Shown: positions 36,371 through 47,455, counted from the stretch's first letter. The stretch: 64,000 nucleotides of DNA from Helicobacter sp. MIT 00-7814 (GCF_003364115.1 NZ_NXLL01000011.1:1-64000), one strand, 5' to 3'. Numbers and translations: made by a program. The notes: a model not told the origin generated them from the sequence alone.

Positions 36371-36643
36371 ATGCAAAAGAAATGGGATAATATGAAAGCA
36401 TTCAAAATACTTTATATTTTTTGGATTATACTTTGTATATTTGTTTGGATGCTCGCGCCTGTAATTGCGTATCATTCAGATAGATTTAAGGATTTTCTTG
36501 CGATGGTTGGGTATATGATTTTTCCGCTAATAGTATTAAATTTATGGTTATTTTTAATCATAGGCGGTAAAAAATATTTGATAAGGTTTTTTCTATTATT
36601 GTTATATTACCCATTAGCATTTATTTTATATCTCAATGTTTGA
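36371..36643 (+). CDS. Small hydrophobic membrane protein
   Basis: The 90-residue frame encodes about three TM segments rich in Ile, Leu, Phe and Trp. AAAGGATAAAA precedes the ATG. It is flanked by 103 bases without features upstream and 75 downstream. No family is recognised. Base composition here is more AT-rich than in the neighbours. Confidence 0.5.
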   Translation: MQKKWDNMKAFKILYIFWIILCIFVWMLAPVIAYHSDRFKDFLAMVGYMIFPLIVLNLWLFLIIGGKKYLIRFFLLLLYYPLAFILYLNV

Positions 36644-36718
36644 TTAAAGAAAATCAAGAAAAATTTGAGTATTATAAAGCATTTCTAAAATGTTGCAAAA
36701 TTTTGTAGGGATTAAGAG

Positions 36719-38305
36719 ATGACATTTATAAGCCAATATCTTTTTAGCACCACAAATATTTTTGTTGTTTTCGTGCTGTGCTTATTTGTCTATGCGGGCT
36801 GTTCGTCTGTAGTCGTCAATATCAAAGATGTCGATAAAAGTAAAATCACAAAAAGCATAAGTATCGAGCCTTTCAACCCGCAAGAAACGCTCATCGGGCA
36901 AGTGTATGCTAAAGAGCTAGAGGAAAATAAAAATAAAAGTGGCGCGATGCTCATCACTGATGGCACGCAAGCGCTTTTGCACCGCACCGCGCTCACACGC
37001 ATCGCGCAAAAAAGCATTTATTTGCAAAGCTACATTTATAAAGATGAGATTTCCTCAAAAGTCTTTATGTATGAGCTATGGAAGGCGGCAAATCGCGGTG
37101 TGAAGGTGAGAATGCTCATCGATGACAATGGGCTAGATTCTGATTTTTCGGATATTATCACGCTTGATTCTCACCCAAATATCGAGGTAAAAATTTTCAA
37201 TCCTTACAAAAATCGCTCAAAAGTCCTGCGCTACCCAGAGATGATTTATGATTTTAATAGAATCAATCATCGCATGCACAATAAAATTTTTGTCGTTGAT
37301 GAGCTCGCACTTATCATCGGTGGGCGCAATGTGGCGGATAATTATTTTGACAACAACGCAAAGACAAATTTCGCCGATACAGATGCGATTTTCCTAGGAC
37401 AGGTGGCAAAAGAAGCGAGCGAAAATTTCTTGCTTTATTGGCAATATGAGCGCTCAATCCCAGCCTATCTTCTTCCTAGCAAGCGCACTATGAAAAACTA
37501 TCAAAAAGACATTAGCAAGGCAGTTACAAAGCTTAAAACCTATTCTGATGAACATGCGAAATATGAGGAATTGTTGAGTGAATTTTTAACACGCTACAAA
37601 AATAAAGAATTTGCGCTTGCGTGGGGGAATGCGAAGTTTTTGGCAGATTCTCCGCTTAAGGTTGAAAATCCAAATATTGAGCGCCCGATTTCTAATGCGT
37701 TGCGCGAGATTTTTTTGCACACCACTGATGAGATTTATGTCGCAGCGGCGTATTTCGTGCCGGGCAAACATATGACAAAGGGTTTAGAAGAGCTTAAAAA
37801 TCGCGGTATCCGCCTAAATGTGCTCACAAACTCGCTTGCCTCGACAGATTCTCTTGTGGTGTATGGCGCGTGGGAGCGCTACAGGGATCATTTAGCAAGG
37901 GCTGGTGTAGCGGTGTATGAGTATCAATATGAGGGCAAAAAGAAAAATGCTGGTTTGCGCTCAAAGCTCAATTCAAGTGCTGGCGCGTCTTTGCATAGCA
38001 AAAGCATTGTATTTGATGAGCGCATTACTTGGATAGGAAGTTTCAATCTTGATGAGCGCTCAAGAAGCCTTAATACAGAATCTGTCGTGGTGTTTGACAA
38101 TGCAGAGTTTGCGCAAAAGACAAAGCGCGACATACAGGAGCAAATGGCGGATTCTTGGCGTGTGTGGAGCATTGATGGGAAAACTTATTGGAAAGGCTAC
38201 AATAAAGATGGCGTGTTTGAAATCCACACAAGCGAGCCAAACGCAAACTTTTTGCTTAAAGCCGCGAGCTTTATTTCAAAGATTTTGCCTGAAGATCAAA
38301 TCTAG
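36719..38305 (+). CDS. Phospholipase D/cardiolipin synthase family lipoprotein
   Basis: Two HKD motifs mark the PLD superfamily: HNKIFVVDE near residue 187 and HSKSIVFDE near residue 426. Both carry the following GGRN or GSFN. The N-terminus is a signal with lipobox VYAGC at about residue 24, so it is probably a lipoprotein. The 528-residue length and layout match ClsC/YmdC-type proteins, which make cardiolipin from two phospholipids. A nuclease role cannot be excluded. The tRNA-Ser gene follows. Confidence 0.88.
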   Translation: MTFISQYLFSTTNIFVVFVLCLFVYAGCSSVVVNIKDVDKSKITKSISIEPFNPQETLIGQVYAKELEENKNKSGAMLITDGTQALLHRTALTRIAQKSIYLQSYIYKDEISSKVFMYELWKAANRGVKVRMLIDDNGLDSDFSDIITLDSHPNIEVKIFNPYKNRSKVLRYPEMIYDFNRINHRMHNKIFVVDELALIIGGRNVADNYFDNNAKTNFADTDAIFLGQVAKEASENFLLYWQYERSIPAYLLPSKRTMKNYQKDISKAVTKLKTYSDEHAKYEELLSEFLTRYKNKEFALAWGNAKFLADSPLKVENPNIERPISNALREIFLHTTDEIYVAAAYFVPGKHMTKGLEELKNRGIRLNVLTNSLASTDSLVVYGAWERYRDHLARAGVAVYEYQYEGKKKNAGLRSKLNSSAGASLHSKSIVFDERITWIGSFNLDERSRSLNTESVVVFDNAEFAQKTKRDIQEQMADSWRVWSIDGKTYWKGYNKDGVFEIHTSEPNANFLLKAASFISKILPEDQI

Positions 38306-38332
38306 CTAAAGTTTTTTGAAGTTAAAAGTTTA

Positions 38333-38338
38333 TATAAT
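38333..38338 (+). promoter_or_regulatory. -10 box for tRNA-Ser
   Basis: TTTATATAAT lies 50 bases before the mature tRNA. Confidence 0.45.
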
Positions 38339-38387
38339 TGCGCGCTTGCTTGCAAAGGTTTTTTGCTTAAAACTGCAAGTGCTTTTT

Positions 38388-38475
38388 AGAGAGGTGTCCG
38401 AGTGGTTGAAGGAGCACGCCTGGAACGCGTGTAAGGTGCAAGCCTTCGAGGGTTCGAATCCCTTCCTCTCTGCCA
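38388..38475 (+). tRNA. tRNA-Ser (anticodon GGA)
   Basis: The acceptor AGAGAGG pairs with CCTCTCT. The anticodon stem CACGC/GCGTG has loop CTGGAAC, giving GGA. A long variable arm and the T arm GGTTCGAATCC are present, and CCA is encoded. The length is 88 bases. Confidence 0.97.
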
Positions 38476-38571
38476 GAGTTTATCGCTACATTTTTAAAAT
38501 TACACTATCTTACAAAATACCTTGCTTAGGATTCTTTAAGCAATCAAAAATAGGGAAATTTCAAAAACTAC

Positions 38572-39642
38572 TTACATTCCAAAAATATCGCCCACGATGC
38601 CGCCGCGGTTGAGTGTGCCGTAATTTTGCATAAGGCTAAAGTTATTGCACGCCTCTTGCATCCCATAATCACACGCTAAGCCAAAAAGCTCCACAGCGCG
38701 TGCCTTGTCCTGTCGCACGCCTAGCCCGCCATCATAAAGCACGCCTAGATTGTTGCAACTCTGCATATGCGCGCTATCACACGCGATAGTGAAGTATTTT
38801 GCCGCGTAGTAGTAGCTTTGATTTGCGCCCTCACTCCCTGTCGCATACAAAAAGCCTAGATTCCCACACGCCACGATATCGCCCTGCTCGCACGCGACAT
38901 AGTTCATCTCCACAATCCCCATTTTGTCCCTATTCATCCCAAAAACATTGTAAGTGTTTGTCATAAGTCCCAAATTGTAGCATCCCAAATCGCTTCCTAG
39001 CGCGCATGCGGTGCGATAGGCTTCTAGCGCTTTTGCATAATCTTTTTTCGTGCCCACGCCATTTGCATACGACCAGCCGAGATTCGTGCAAGCAAGGCTA
39101 TCACCGCCAGCACAAGCCACGCCATAAAGCTCATGCGCTTGTGCTTTATCCTGCGCTACACCATTGCCATTATCATACGCAAGAGCGAGATTCGCACATG
39201 CCACTGCATCGCCACCAGCGCAAGCTTGTGTGTAAAATTTCACCGCTGTAGCTGGCTCAGGCACGCCATTACTCATACCATACATATAGATTAGCCCACT
39301 TCCAAAGCAACCCGCAGCATTCCCAGCTTGGCAAGATTGTGTGAAAAGATCGAGTGCTTTTGTGTATTCGCCCATTTTGGCAAAGGCAATGGCAGAGTTT
39401 AGCGCGGCATTGGAATTTTGGATGATGGATTCAAAATCATCAAAACTAGCATCTTGCTTTTGTAAATCCTGCGGGGTAATTTGTGGGGCTTGCGCGAGAA
39501 GAGAATCTGTGCTAGGCTTGTTAGATTCTGTTGGTGCGGGCGCGCTTGGCACTTGTGAGATTGTCGCATCTGCGGAATTTTCAGGCTCTGCATACAAGAA
39601 TCCAACACAAACTAGCAATATTACAAAAATAGATTTCATCAC
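38572..39642 (-). CDS. Sel1-like repeat, cysteine-rich secreted protein (Hcp family)
   Basis: A signal peptide (FVILLVCVGFLYA) is followed by a Pro/Ser-rich spacer and about six Sel1-like repeats of 36 residues from about residue 78. Each has the Hcp Cys pair pattern (ALELYxxACxxGDxxAC) that forms disulfides within a repeat. Helicobacter Hcp proteins are secreted, immunogenic and bind penicillin weakly. The 356-residue length is in range. The gene is monocistronic. Confidence 0.9.
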   Translation of the reverse strand: MMKSIFVILLVCVGFLYAEPENSADATISQVPSAPAPTESNKPSTDSLLAQAPQITPQDLQKQDASFDDFESIIQNSNAALNSAIAFAKMGEYTKALDLFTQSCQAGNAAGCFGSGLIYMYGMSNGVPEPATAVKFYTQACAGGDAVACANLALAYDNGNGVAQDKAQAHELYGVACAGGDSLACTNLGWSYANGVGTKKDYAKALEAYRTACALGSDLGCYNLGLMTNTYNVFGMNRDKMGIVEMNYVACEQGDIVACGNLGFLYATGSEGANQSYYYAAKYFTIACDSAHMQSCNNLGVLYDGGLGVRQDKARAVELFGLACDYGMQEACNNFSLMQNYGTLNRGGIVGDIFGM

Positions 39643-39709
39643 ATAATCTCCAAAACTTTTAAGAATCTAAAAAGCAAAAAAAATACCATTTTTGTCAAAT
39701 CCTTTTGCC

Positions 39710-40558
39710 TCATGTGCGCGTAATGTAGCTATACGCCCACTCCGCATACCACGCCACAAACACAAAAGCATACAAAGTGTAGCGCACATTGAAATACTGA
39801 TCCGAGCTTGCCAAAATATTTGAGCAAAGCAACACAAGCACTACGCCCAAACAAAGCATGACAATATTACTCATACTATAAAAATCTAGCTTTGGCTTAT
39901 GACGCCAAAGTGTGAGGACAAGCATCACAAATCCCGCAATAAAGCAGAGCAAATCCAAATAACCATAAAAATTTGTCTTAAAATAAAATGGCTGCAATGC
40001 GCAGGCAAAAAGTGCCATCACAACGATATTTAGACTTGGCTTTAGCATTTCTAAAAGCGCACCGATGGTGGTTTTGGTATTTGGCACGATATGAAAAAGG
40101 CGCAAACTTAGTGGCAGAAAGATAAAAAACACATACACAAATCCACTTGTGAGAATCCGCGTTTTGTAATCCAAAATACTTTCCACCATACCGCGATGAT
40201 CGATGCTTGATTCAATCAAAAGTAGGCTTGTGATGTCCTGTTTGTTGGGCGTTGGGGCATTTGAAGTAAGCACGATAATATACACAAAACCGATACAAAA
40301 ACACACAATCAGCGCATGAAGAATAAACTCAAACTTCTTGCTTCCAAGCACTAAAAACACAATGCTTAAAAGCGCCCCACAAAAGAGAATAAAATTTGTC
40401 AGCCACACAAAAACCCCATGTTCGCGGATAAAGATAAAAAATATATAAGAAAAAGTCTCTAAAAATCGCGAGCCTAACAACGTGACGCTCACCCAGCAAA
40501 AAAGCGCGAAAAACAAGCACGAGTAAATCACGCTCACAATATTATCTGTAATTTTCAC
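39710..40558 (-). CDS. Polytopic membrane protein of unknown function
   Basis: The 282-residue protein has about eight hydrophobic segments and ends in a short polar tail. No motif or family is recognised. It lies 28 bases downstream of amiA on the same strand, so it may be cotranscribed with it. Confidence 0.75.
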   Translation of the reverse strand: MKITDNIVSVIYSCLFFALFCWVSVTLLGSRFLETFSYIFFIFIREHGVFVWLTNFILFCGALLSIVFLVLGSKKFEFILHALIVCFCIGFVYIIVLTSNAPTPNKQDITSLLLIESSIDHRGMVESILDYKTRILTSGFVYVFFIFLPLSLRLFHIVPNTKTTIGALLEMLKPSLNIVVMALFACALQPFYFKTNFYGYLDLLCFIAGFVMLVLTLWRHKPKLDFYSMSNIVMLCLGVVLVLLCSNILASSDQYFNVRYTLYAFVFVAWYAEWAYSYITRT

Positions 40559-40586
40559 TTCTTAAGCCCCTACCTTTAATTTTTCT

Positions 40587-41780
40587 CTAATTTTTATCCA
40601 AATAATCATCGATTCCATCCGCGATGCCTTCAGCCAAAAGTTTTTGGTAGTCTTTGGTTGTGAGAAGCTTGCCTTCAGTATTGTGCGAGACATAGCCTAT
40701 TTCTATGAGGACAGATGGCATAAGTGCGCCCGCAAGCACCCAAAATGGACCATCGCGCACGCCACCATCAACGACATTTTTATATTTGCGACGCACAGAT
40801 TCCCTCATGCCTGCTTGTATGTCAATGGCAAGCTTGCTAGAGGCGATGAGGCGGTGATTGTTGATGGTGTTGAGAAAAGTTTGTTTTGAAAAATGATTCA
40901 TCGTTGCGATATCGCCGATATTTTCGGCTTCTGCGACTTTGAGCGCTTTTTCACTGCGATTGGTGGAGAGGAAGTAGGTTTCAATCCCGCTAGGAGATTT
41001 CCTACCCACAGGGATAGAGTTCGCATGGATTGAGATAAACAAATCCACGCCCTTGTCATTGGCAAATTTCGTCCTATCGATAAGATCGATAAAAGTGTCA
41101 TTATTGCGCGTCATATAGACAATGTAACCGCGCTTTTTAAGCTCTGCGTGAAGGAGCTTTGCCACTTCTAAGACGATAGTTTTTTCGCATATTTTGTTCG
41201 CGCCCATCGCACCGCAGTCCTTGCCACCATGTCCGGGATCTATGGCGATTTTTTTCTTTGTGTTATTTTGCGCGGCAGGGGGCGTTGGTTTTGGTGGCGG
41301 CGTGGGTTTAGATTCTTGCTTGGGCTTTTCGCTTTGGGTGGTTGGGGGATTTGGCTTTGCTGGCTTTGTCGCTTTAGAATCTGCTAATTCCTGCCTAATA
41401 TAGAGATTTTGCTCTTGCTTTTGCAAAGTGTAGGTGTATTTTTCATTTGGCTTTATCACAAGGCGCAGGATTTCTTTTGTGTTCTGCGCGACATTGATAG
41501 TAGAGTTATTTTTAAAAATAAAGCTTCTTTTTGGCACAACTAAAATCGCTTCAATATCGATAAACACGCGCCCATCTTTGAGCTTGCTTTCTTTGAGCTT
41601 TAGATTCTGTGTATCTTGGTTAAAAACGATTTTAAGATTATTATCCCCAAAAGGGACGAGGGAAAGCACCTTGTAAGGCGTAATTTGCGTTATTAGCGTG
41701 TCTGCAAGCGTGAAACATTGCAAAAAGAGAAAAAGGGCTAAGCTTACGCGCAAAACCTTGCTAAGTTGCCCATTTTCCAA
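40587..41780 (-). CDS. amiA: N-acetylmuramoyl-L-alanine amidase
   Basis: This zinc amidase cuts the peptide from MurNAc and is needed for daughter-cell separation and morphology. A signal segment (residues about 10-26) precedes an AMIN-like region, then a Pro/Lys-rich linker (about 140-175) and the Amidase_3 domain. Zinc and catalytic landmarks are DPGHGGKDCGA, SIHANSIP and IEIGYVSH. The start is TTG with AAGGAATAA upstream. The order amiA, nitronate monooxygenase, tyrS, spoT, rpoZ follows H. pylori. Confidence 0.93.
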   Translation of the reverse strand: MENGQLSKVLRVSLALFLFLQCFTLADTLITQITPYKVLSLVPFGDNNLKIVFNQDTQNLKLKESKLKDGRVFIDIEAILVVPKRSFIFKNNSTINVAQNTKEILRLVIKPNEKYTYTLQKQEQNLYIRQELADSKATKPAKPNPPTTQSEKPKQESKPTPPPKPTPPAAQNNTKKKIAIDPGHGGKDCGAMGANKICEKTIVLEVAKLLHAELKKRGYIVYMTRNNDTFIDLIDRTKFANDKGVDLFISIHANSIPVGRKSPSGIETYFLSTNRSEKALKVAEAENIGDIATMNHFSKQTFLNTINNHRLIASSKLAIDIQAGMRESVRRKYKNVVDGGVRDGPFWVLAGALMPSVLIEIGYVSHNTEGKLLTTKDYQKLLAEGIADGIDDYLDKN

Positions 41781-41801
41781 ATTTTATTCCTTCAGCGCTT
41801 G

Positions 41802-42887
41802 TTATTCTTGCGTAAGCTCTGCGATGATTTCATGCACGCTTTGAATCTTGTCAATTTTATAACCATTTGCACCTGTAAAAAATAAGCCATTTTGCATATC
41901 GCCCAAATGCCCCGCTCCTAGAGAATCTGCAATGCAGTAGCCCACTTTTTTAGCCTCCACACCACGATTGCAAGGCGAGACGCAGTTGCTCACACAGCGC
42001 ACTTTTGGCGCATTGCCTTCTTCTAGGCGCGCTAGCACGCCTGTTTTTACCGCGCGTGCAGGATAGCCCACAGGCGATTTAATAAGCGCAATGTCTTCTT
42101 TTTTCACCTTTAGCATAAGCTCCCTGTAGGCTGGCGCATCGCATTCAAATGAACCCAAAAAGCGCGTCCCCATCTGCACGCCACTAGCACCTAAACTCAG
42201 CATACGATTGATATCATCTCTATCCCAAATCCCGCCTGCTGCAATGATTGGAATTTCCCCCCACTGCTTTGCTTCCGCGACAATTTGAGGCAGAATAGAT
42301 TCTAATTGAAATTCTGGCTTAAAGCAATCCTCATAAGTAAAGCCCTGATGCCCGCCGCTCAAAGGTCCTTCAACCACGACGGCATCGGGAATCCTACAAT
42401 AACGCTCTTTCCAGCGTTTGCAAATAATACGCAATGCCTTTGCAGAAGAGACAATGGGCACAAGCGCGACTTCGGGGAATTTTTTGCTAAATTCTGGCAT
42501 ATTTGTTGGTAATCCTGCACCTGTGACGATGATATTTGCCCCCGCTTCGCACGCATCTCTCACCACACGCCCATATTCATTTATCGCATAGAGGATATTT
42601 ACGCCTAGTGGGGCATTGCCACAAATTTTTCTCGCATTTTTAATAATCTCGCCTAATGCTTGTTTAGAATAAAAATTAATCGCCTCAAAAGGCTTTAGAT
42701 TCACGATTCTTTCTACAAATTGCATTTTTTGATAATATCCCGTGCCAACGGCGCTCACAATCCCAAGCCCGCCTTCTTTTGAAACACTCCCAGCGAGTTT
42801 GTCCCAGCTTATCCCCACGCCCATTCCACCTTGAAAGATGGGGTATTTAATGGTGTGTTTGCCTATTTTTAGAGGTTTTAATTGCAT
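41802..42887 (-). CDS. Nitronate monooxygenase (2-nitropropane dioxygenase family)
   Basis: This FMN-dependent TIM-barrel enzyme oxidises nitronates. The phosphate and flavin-binding features are FQGGMGVGISW at the N-terminus, VEGPLSGGHQGFTYED near residue 175, and IAAGGIWDRDDI with GASGVQMGTRFL further on. The length is 361 residues. The physiological substrate in Helicobacter is unknown. It is cotranscribed between tyrS and amiA. Confidence 0.9.
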   Translation of the reverse strand: MQLKPLKIGKHTIKYPIFQGGMGVGISWDKLAGSVSKEGGLGIVSAVGTGYYQKMQFVERIVNLKPFEAINFYSKQALGEIIKNARKICGNAPLGVNILYAINEYGRVVRDACEAGANIIVTGAGLPTNMPEFSKKFPEVALVPIVSSAKALRIICKRWKERYCRIPDAVVVEGPLSGGHQGFTYEDCFKPEFQLESILPQIVAEAKQWGEIPIIAAGGIWDRDDINRMLSLGASGVQMGTRFLGSFECDAPAYRELMLKVKKEDIALIKSPVGYPARAVKTGVLARLEEGNAPKVRCVSNCVSPCNRGVEAKKVGYCIADSLGAGHLGDMQNGLFFTGANGYKIDKIQSVHEIIAELTQE

Positions 42888-42953
42888 CAGTATCCTTTTA
42901 TTCCCTTAATTTTTTTCTATTTAAATAACCTCATTTTAAATTACCAAAACTCG

Positions 42954-44195
42954 CTATTTAACTAAAATCTGCGCAAAGCGCCGTTTTCCAACCTGTAAGA
43001 TATATTCTCCGGGTTGTAATTTTAAATTTTCATCGCTTATTTTTTGCTTATTTAGCTTGAGCGCGCCTGCTTTGATCTCGCGCCTTGCTTGAGAAGTAGA
43101 AGCGCACAATCCACAATCTAGCGCGATTTTGCAAATCCACTCATCTTTGCCAAAGCTAAAACTCTGTATATCACTTGGAATCTCATTTTTGGTAAATACG
43201 CTGTCAAATTCCTCTTTTGCCTTTAGCGCATCTTGCTGGCTGTGGTATTTTGCGGTAAGCTCTAGGGCGAGATTTTCTTTTGCGGTTTTTGGGTGGAAAG
43301 CCCCAGATTCCACGCGCGCTTTTAAATCTTGCAATTCTTGCAAACTAATATCTGAAAGCAATTCATAATACCGCCACATAAGCTCATCTGAAATGCTTAG
43401 AATCTTCGCATACATCGCGTTTGGAGATTCTGTAATACCGATATAATTATTAAGCGATTTACTCATTTTATGCACGCCATCTAATCCTTCTAAAAGTGGC
43501 ATGGTAAGCACGCTCTGCTCTTTTTCTAGCCCATAAGCACGCTGCAAAGTGCGCCCCACAAGCAAATTAAACTTCTGATCATTCCCACCTAGCTCAATAT
43601 CACAATTGAGCGCGACAGAATCATAACCCTGCAAAAGTGGATAAAGAAACTCAATAATTGAAATTGGCTGATTGTTTTTGTAGCGTTTTGTGAAATCATC
43701 GCGCTCTAGCATTCTTGCCACAGAAAATTTTGAGCTAAGATTGACAAGCCCGCTCGCGCCTAGTGGCTCAATCCACGCGGAATTAAAGCAAACCTCCGTA
43801 TGTGCAGAATCTAAAATCTTAAAAACCTGTTCTTTATAAGTGCGCGCATTTTCTTGCACCTGCTCTTTGCTTAGAGGCTTTCTTGTCTCGCTTTTCCCGC
43901 TAGGATCGCCAATTGTCGCGGTAAAATCACCGATAAGAAACTTCACATCTCCGCCAAAGCGCTGAAAAGTCGCAAGTTTTTGCAAAAGCACAGAATGCCC
44001 TAAGTGCAAATCTGGCGCAGTCGGATCAAAGCCAGCCTTGATAATAAAGCGCTTGTTTTCTTTCAAAAAGCGTGCCACCAAAAACGCGATATATTCCTCC
44101 CCGATAAATTCCGCGCTCCCGCGCTTAATCTCACTCATCGCAGTTTTTAGATTCTCCAACTGCGTGGAATCTAGGCTATTGATATATTCTTGCAT
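42954..44195 (-). CDS. tyrS: Tyrosyl-tRNA synthetase
   Basis: This class I synthetase has a HIGH-type motif ([11 protein letters not shown], about residue 50), a KMSKS loop ([11 protein letters not shown]) and a C-terminal S4 RNA-binding domain. I choose ATG 44195, which follows AAAGGAG and begins after the spoT stop, over an upstream in-frame codon at 44222. That gives 413 residues. It lies ten bases after spoT. Confidence 0.96.
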   Translation of the reverse strand: MQEYINSLDSTQLENLKTAMSEIKRGSAEFIGEEYIAFLVARFLKENKRFIIKAGFDPTAPDLHLGHSVLLQKLATFQRFGGDVKFLIGDFTATIGDPSGKSETRKPLSKEQVQENARTYKEQVFKILDSAHTEVCFNSAWIEPLGASGLVNLSSKFSVARMLERDDFTKRYKNNQPISIIEFLYPLLQGYDSVALNCDIELGGNDQKFNLLVGRTLQRAYGLEKEQSVLTMPLLEGLDGVHKMSKSLNNYIGITESPNAMYAKILSISDELMWRYYELLSDISLQELQDLKARVESGAFHPKTAKENLALELTAKYHSQQDALKAKEEFDSVFTKNEIPSDIQSFSFGKDEWICKIALDCGLCASTSQARREIKAGALKLNKQKISDENLKLQPGEYILQVGKRRFAQILVK

Positions 44196-44205
44196 TTTTC
44201 TCCTT

Positions 44206-46374
44206 TCACTTAGAATACGCATCTTTGAGCGCGCTAAATTCTACGATGTTGTAATTTTGCTCCAGCGCGTCTTTGAGTGGTTTTGTGTTGCTTGTGTTAC
44301 TCTCCACCACCACTTCACAAAGCGTGGAAAAAGTGCTGTTGATTCTGTCGTAATTTAGGCGCACAATGCGATAATTGTATTTTTTGATAAGCAATAAAAG
44401 CTCGGCAATCGCGCCTCTTTTGTCCTCTAATGCGACGAGAATCTTATAATTGTATTTTTGATTTTCCAGCCACTGCACAAATACCATTTGCGCGCCTTTG
44501 TCAATTTCTGCATTTGCTCGATTGCAGAGCTTATGATGGATTGCAATTTTTGCGCCGTTTTTGATCCCTAAAATCTCATCGCCATATTTTGGGTGACAGC
44601 AATAATCAAAAATCGCTTCGCTAATTGAAAAATTACTAAACGCCATAATATTATCAAGCTTGATTTGGCGCACCTTAAAGCGATTTGGCTTGAAAATATT
44701 TAAAAAGCCTTTTTGGGTTTCATAAAATTCTTTAATATAATTTTTCACATTGCGAAAAAAGCTCCTATCGCGCATAATTTTATACACTTCAGAATCTAGA
44801 TTCCCTCTTTTTAGGTATTCCTCTACTTGCTGTGGCGTTTTTTCAAACATTGTCGCAAGGATATTTATCGCGCTTTTTTTGTCAATCTCTTTTATGCGTT
44901 GCTGGCATTGTAATTTGAGATGATTTTTTGCTTTTGAAGTTTTGAGTGCATCGATATAGCTACACTTTGGCTTTACTTCCTCATCGCTTTCAGCGGTGAT
45001 GATACGCACGATATCGCTATTTTTGAGCGGCTGTAAAAGAGAGGCTTTTTGATGATTGACAAAGGCGCTTTTTGCGCGACTACCAATATCTGTGTGAATA
45101 GCATAGGCAAAATCCAGCACCACCGCGCCAAGTGGCAAGCTGTAAGTATCGCCCTTTGGCGAAAAAACGATGATATCTTCTTTGTAGAGATCATTTTTTG
45201 CAAGCTCGTAAAATTCCTCAATCGAGTTATTTTGGTATTGCAAATTATTTACCCAGCTTAAATTTGGCTCTCTGCCCCCACTTTTGTATTTCCAATGCGC
45301 GGCGATTCCATATTGCGCGGATTTATGCATATCAATGGTGCGGATTTGCACTTCAAAAATGCTTGATTTATCAAAAATCGTTGTGTGGATTGTTTGGTAG
45401 CCATTTTCCTTAGGGATAGCGATATAATCTTTTAAGCGCGAAACTACGGGCTTAAGGTTTAAATGCAAGATTCCAAGCACTTTGTAGCAGTCAAGCGGTT
45501 CTTTTAAGATAATGCGCACTGCGAGCAAATCAAGTATTTCATCGATTTCTACGCCCTTTCTTTGCATTTTGAGATAAATTGAATAATTGCGCTTTATGCG
45601 ATGCTCGATACTAAAATCCTTTTCATTATAGCCATTGCTAAGTAGCAAATGTCGGACGGTATCTATGAAAGAATTAAGCTTCAAACTAATTGCTTGATGA
45701 TTTTCTTTCATATAATTTTCGATTTTTTCATACTCTTGAGGGAATAGATAATAAAAACTGCGCTCTTCTAACTCGGCTTTGAGTGAAGAAATCCCAAGCC
45801 TGTGCGCGATAGGTGCATACACGACAAGCGTTTCTTCGGAGATTCTTATTTGTTTATGATGAGGCAGGGCATCAAGCGTTAGCATATTATGCATTCGATC
45901 GCAGATTTTAATCACAAAAGCGCGGATATCTTTGATTGATGCAAGTAGCATTTTGCGAAAAGAAAGCGCGGATGCCACAAGCTTAATGTCAGAATCTTTT
46001 GAAGGATTTTTGCTAGATTCAAACTCTTCTTTGCGGATTTCTACGATTTTTGTCAGTGCATCAACCAAATGCGCGCAATCCCAGCCAAACTCCTCGCGCA
46101 CATCTTCTAAACTGCACTGCGTATCTTCAACCGCATCATGCAAAAGTGCCGCACATAGCATAACCTCATCGCCACCATAAAACGCCACAATGCACGCCAC
46201 ACAAACGGGGTGCACAACATAGGGAATCCCACTTTTGCGAAACTGCCCTTGATGGTAGAAAATCGCTTTGTCGATGGCTTTTTGGATATTTGGGGTGATT
46301 TTTGTGAGGGTTTGGAGATTGGTGATAGCATGCTCGACACTATCAATCGCAGCTATTTGTGAAAAAAAATTCAC
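44206..46374 (-). CDS. spoT: Bifunctional (p)ppGpp synthetase/hydrolase
   Basis: This is the single Rel/Spo enzyme expected in Helicobacter and runs the stringent response. The HD hydrolase domain is intact (LLHDAVEDT near residue 77). The synthetase domain has [12 protein letters not shown] and [24 protein letters not shown]-type motifs. TGS (about 390-450) and a C-terminal ACT domain follow over 722 residues. The start is GTG with GGGAGATAGG upstream. It lies 46 bases after rpoZ. Confidence 0.95.
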   Translation of the reverse strand: MNFFSQIAAIDSVEHAITNLQTLTKITPNIQKAIDKAIFYHQGQFRKSGIPYVVHPVCVACIVAFYGGDEVMLCAALLHDAVEDTQCSLEDVREEFGWDCAHLVDALTKIVEIRKEEFESSKNPSKDSDIKLVASALSFRKMLLASIKDIRAFVIKICDRMHNMLTLDALPHHKQIRISEETLVVYAPIAHRLGISSLKAELEERSFYYLFPQEYEKIENYMKENHQAISLKLNSFIDTVRHLLLSNGYNEKDFSIEHRIKRNYSIYLKMQRKGVEIDEILDLLAVRIILKEPLDCYKVLGILHLNLKPVVSRLKDYIAIPKENGYQTIHTTIFDKSSIFEVQIRTIDMHKSAQYGIAAHWKYKSGGREPNLSWVNNLQYQNNSIEEFYELAKNDLYKEDIIVFSPKGDTYSLPLGAVVLDFAYAIHTDIGSRAKSAFVNHQKASLLQPLKNSDIVRIITAESDEEVKPKCSYIDALKTSKAKNHLKLQCQQRIKEIDKKSAINILATMFEKTPQQVEEYLKRGNLDSEVYKIMRDRSFFRNVKNYIKEFYETQKGFLNIFKPNRFKVRQIKLDNIMAFSNFSISEAIFDYCCHPKYGDEILGIKNGAKIAIHHKLCNRANAEIDKGAQMVFVQWLENQKYNYKILVALEDKRGAIAELLLLIKKYNYRIVRLNYDRINSTFSTLCEVVVESNTSNTKPLKDALEQNYNIVEFSALKDAYSK

Positions 46375-46420
46375 CCTATCTCCCTAAAATTTTAGACAAA
46401 CAATAGAATCTAAGCAGGCA

Positions 46421-46642
46421 CTAGCGCGCTGGGGCGTCTTGAATTTTTTCAAGAGTGATTTTGCCTTCAGCAATTTCTAGCATTGCGATATCTGCGAGCT
46501 TGTCTTTTTTGATATCTTTTTTCACCAAAGGTTCAGCACCTAAGCCAAGCTCTTTGATACGCGCAAAAAGGAGGTTTGAAAGCACATATCTATCATTATC
46601 AACTTTTGCAAGTGCGAGTGCAGCGACTTCTTCTGTTCTCAT
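46421..46642 (-). CDS. rpoZ: RNA polymerase omega subunit
   Basis: Omega helps assemble RNA polymerase and in many bacteria is part of the ppGpp site. The N-terminus [14 protein letters not shown] followed by [15 protein letters not shown] is typical of the Campylobacterota form, as is the 73-residue length. Position upstream of spoT matches H. pylori. Confidence 0.92.
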   Translation of the reverse strand: MRTEEVAALALAKVDNDRYVLSNLLFARIKELGLGAEPLVKKDIKKDKLADIAMLEIAEGKITLEKIQDAPAR

Positions 46643-46738
46643 TGTGGTTTCCTTAATAATACCCTTGCATTTTTTGGGTAGAGATTTTTAATAAAAAGCT
46701 CGCATTTTACAATAAAAAGTATTTAAGTTTTCTTATAC

Positions 46739-47407
46739 TTAATATCTTAAAGTATCAATCACACTAGAATCCCCTAAAATCGCGATTTTATCATGTTCAA
46801 AAAGTGCTACATCTTCACTCATATCAAGATTCCAATCTGTTTGGTTGCTTTGCTTAAGCGCGATAAGCTTTATTTTTTCTGTTTGGTTATTTTCTTGTAA
46901 AAATTTTGTGATTTCGCTCGGGGTTTTTCCGATGAGATTGTGGCTGATTTCAATCTTAGCGATTTTTAGGGAATTTGAGATAGGGGTGATTTCAATCTTT
47001 GGGTGCGTGATAAAGTTTGCCAACAAATGCTGAGCAGCCTCGCGCTCTGGGTAAATAACCTTGCTCGCACCTAGTTTTGAGAGAATCTTTCCATGCACGG
47101 CTGTGATTGCCTTAGCGATGATATTTTTTACCCCGATTTCCTTAAGCGCCATAAGCGTGAGAATGCTAGATTCTATGTTTTCGCCAATGCTTACGATGAC
47201 AAAATCCAAATTGCTAAAGCCCGCTTCCTTGAGTGCGAGCACATCTGTGGAATCCAAAATAAACACATTGTTTGTAAGCTCGGAAATTTCTTTGAGCGCG
47301 ATCTCATCTCTATCGGCGATAATCACGCGCTTTTCTTGCTTCAAAAGCCCCGTAGCAATGTGGAACCCAAACTTTCCTAATCCTATCACACCATAACTTT
47401 CTGACAT
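46739..47407 (-). CDS. ktrA: Potassium uptake regulatory subunit (KtrA/TrkA type)
   Basis: The RCK protein gates a TrkH/KtrB channel in response to nucleotides. The N-terminal Rossmann motif is GLGKFGFHIATGL and Asp32-33 in IIADRDE would bind the ribose. An RCK-C region ends the 222 residues. The channel gene lies 111 bases upstream on the same strand, supporting a two-gene system. Confidence 0.9.
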   Translation of the reverse strand: MSESYGVIGLGKFGFHIATGLLKQEKRVIIADRDEIALKEISELTNNVFILDSTDVLALKEAGFSNLDFVIVSIGENIESSILTLMALKEIGVKNIIAKAITAVHGKILSKLGASKVIYPEREAAQHLLANFITHPKIEITPISNSLKIAKIEISHNLIGKTPSEITKFLQENNQTEKIKLIALKQSNQTDWNLDMSEDVALFEHDKIAILGDSSVIDTLRY

Positions 47408-47449
47408 AGTATTCCTTAATTTTTTTGTTGATACATTTTAAAAAGTCGC

Positions 47450-47455
47450 ATTGTA
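47450..47455 (-). promoter_or_regulatory. Possible -10 box for ktrA
   Basis: TGCTATACAAT on the minus strand, 43 bases before the ktrA ATG. Confidence 0.4.
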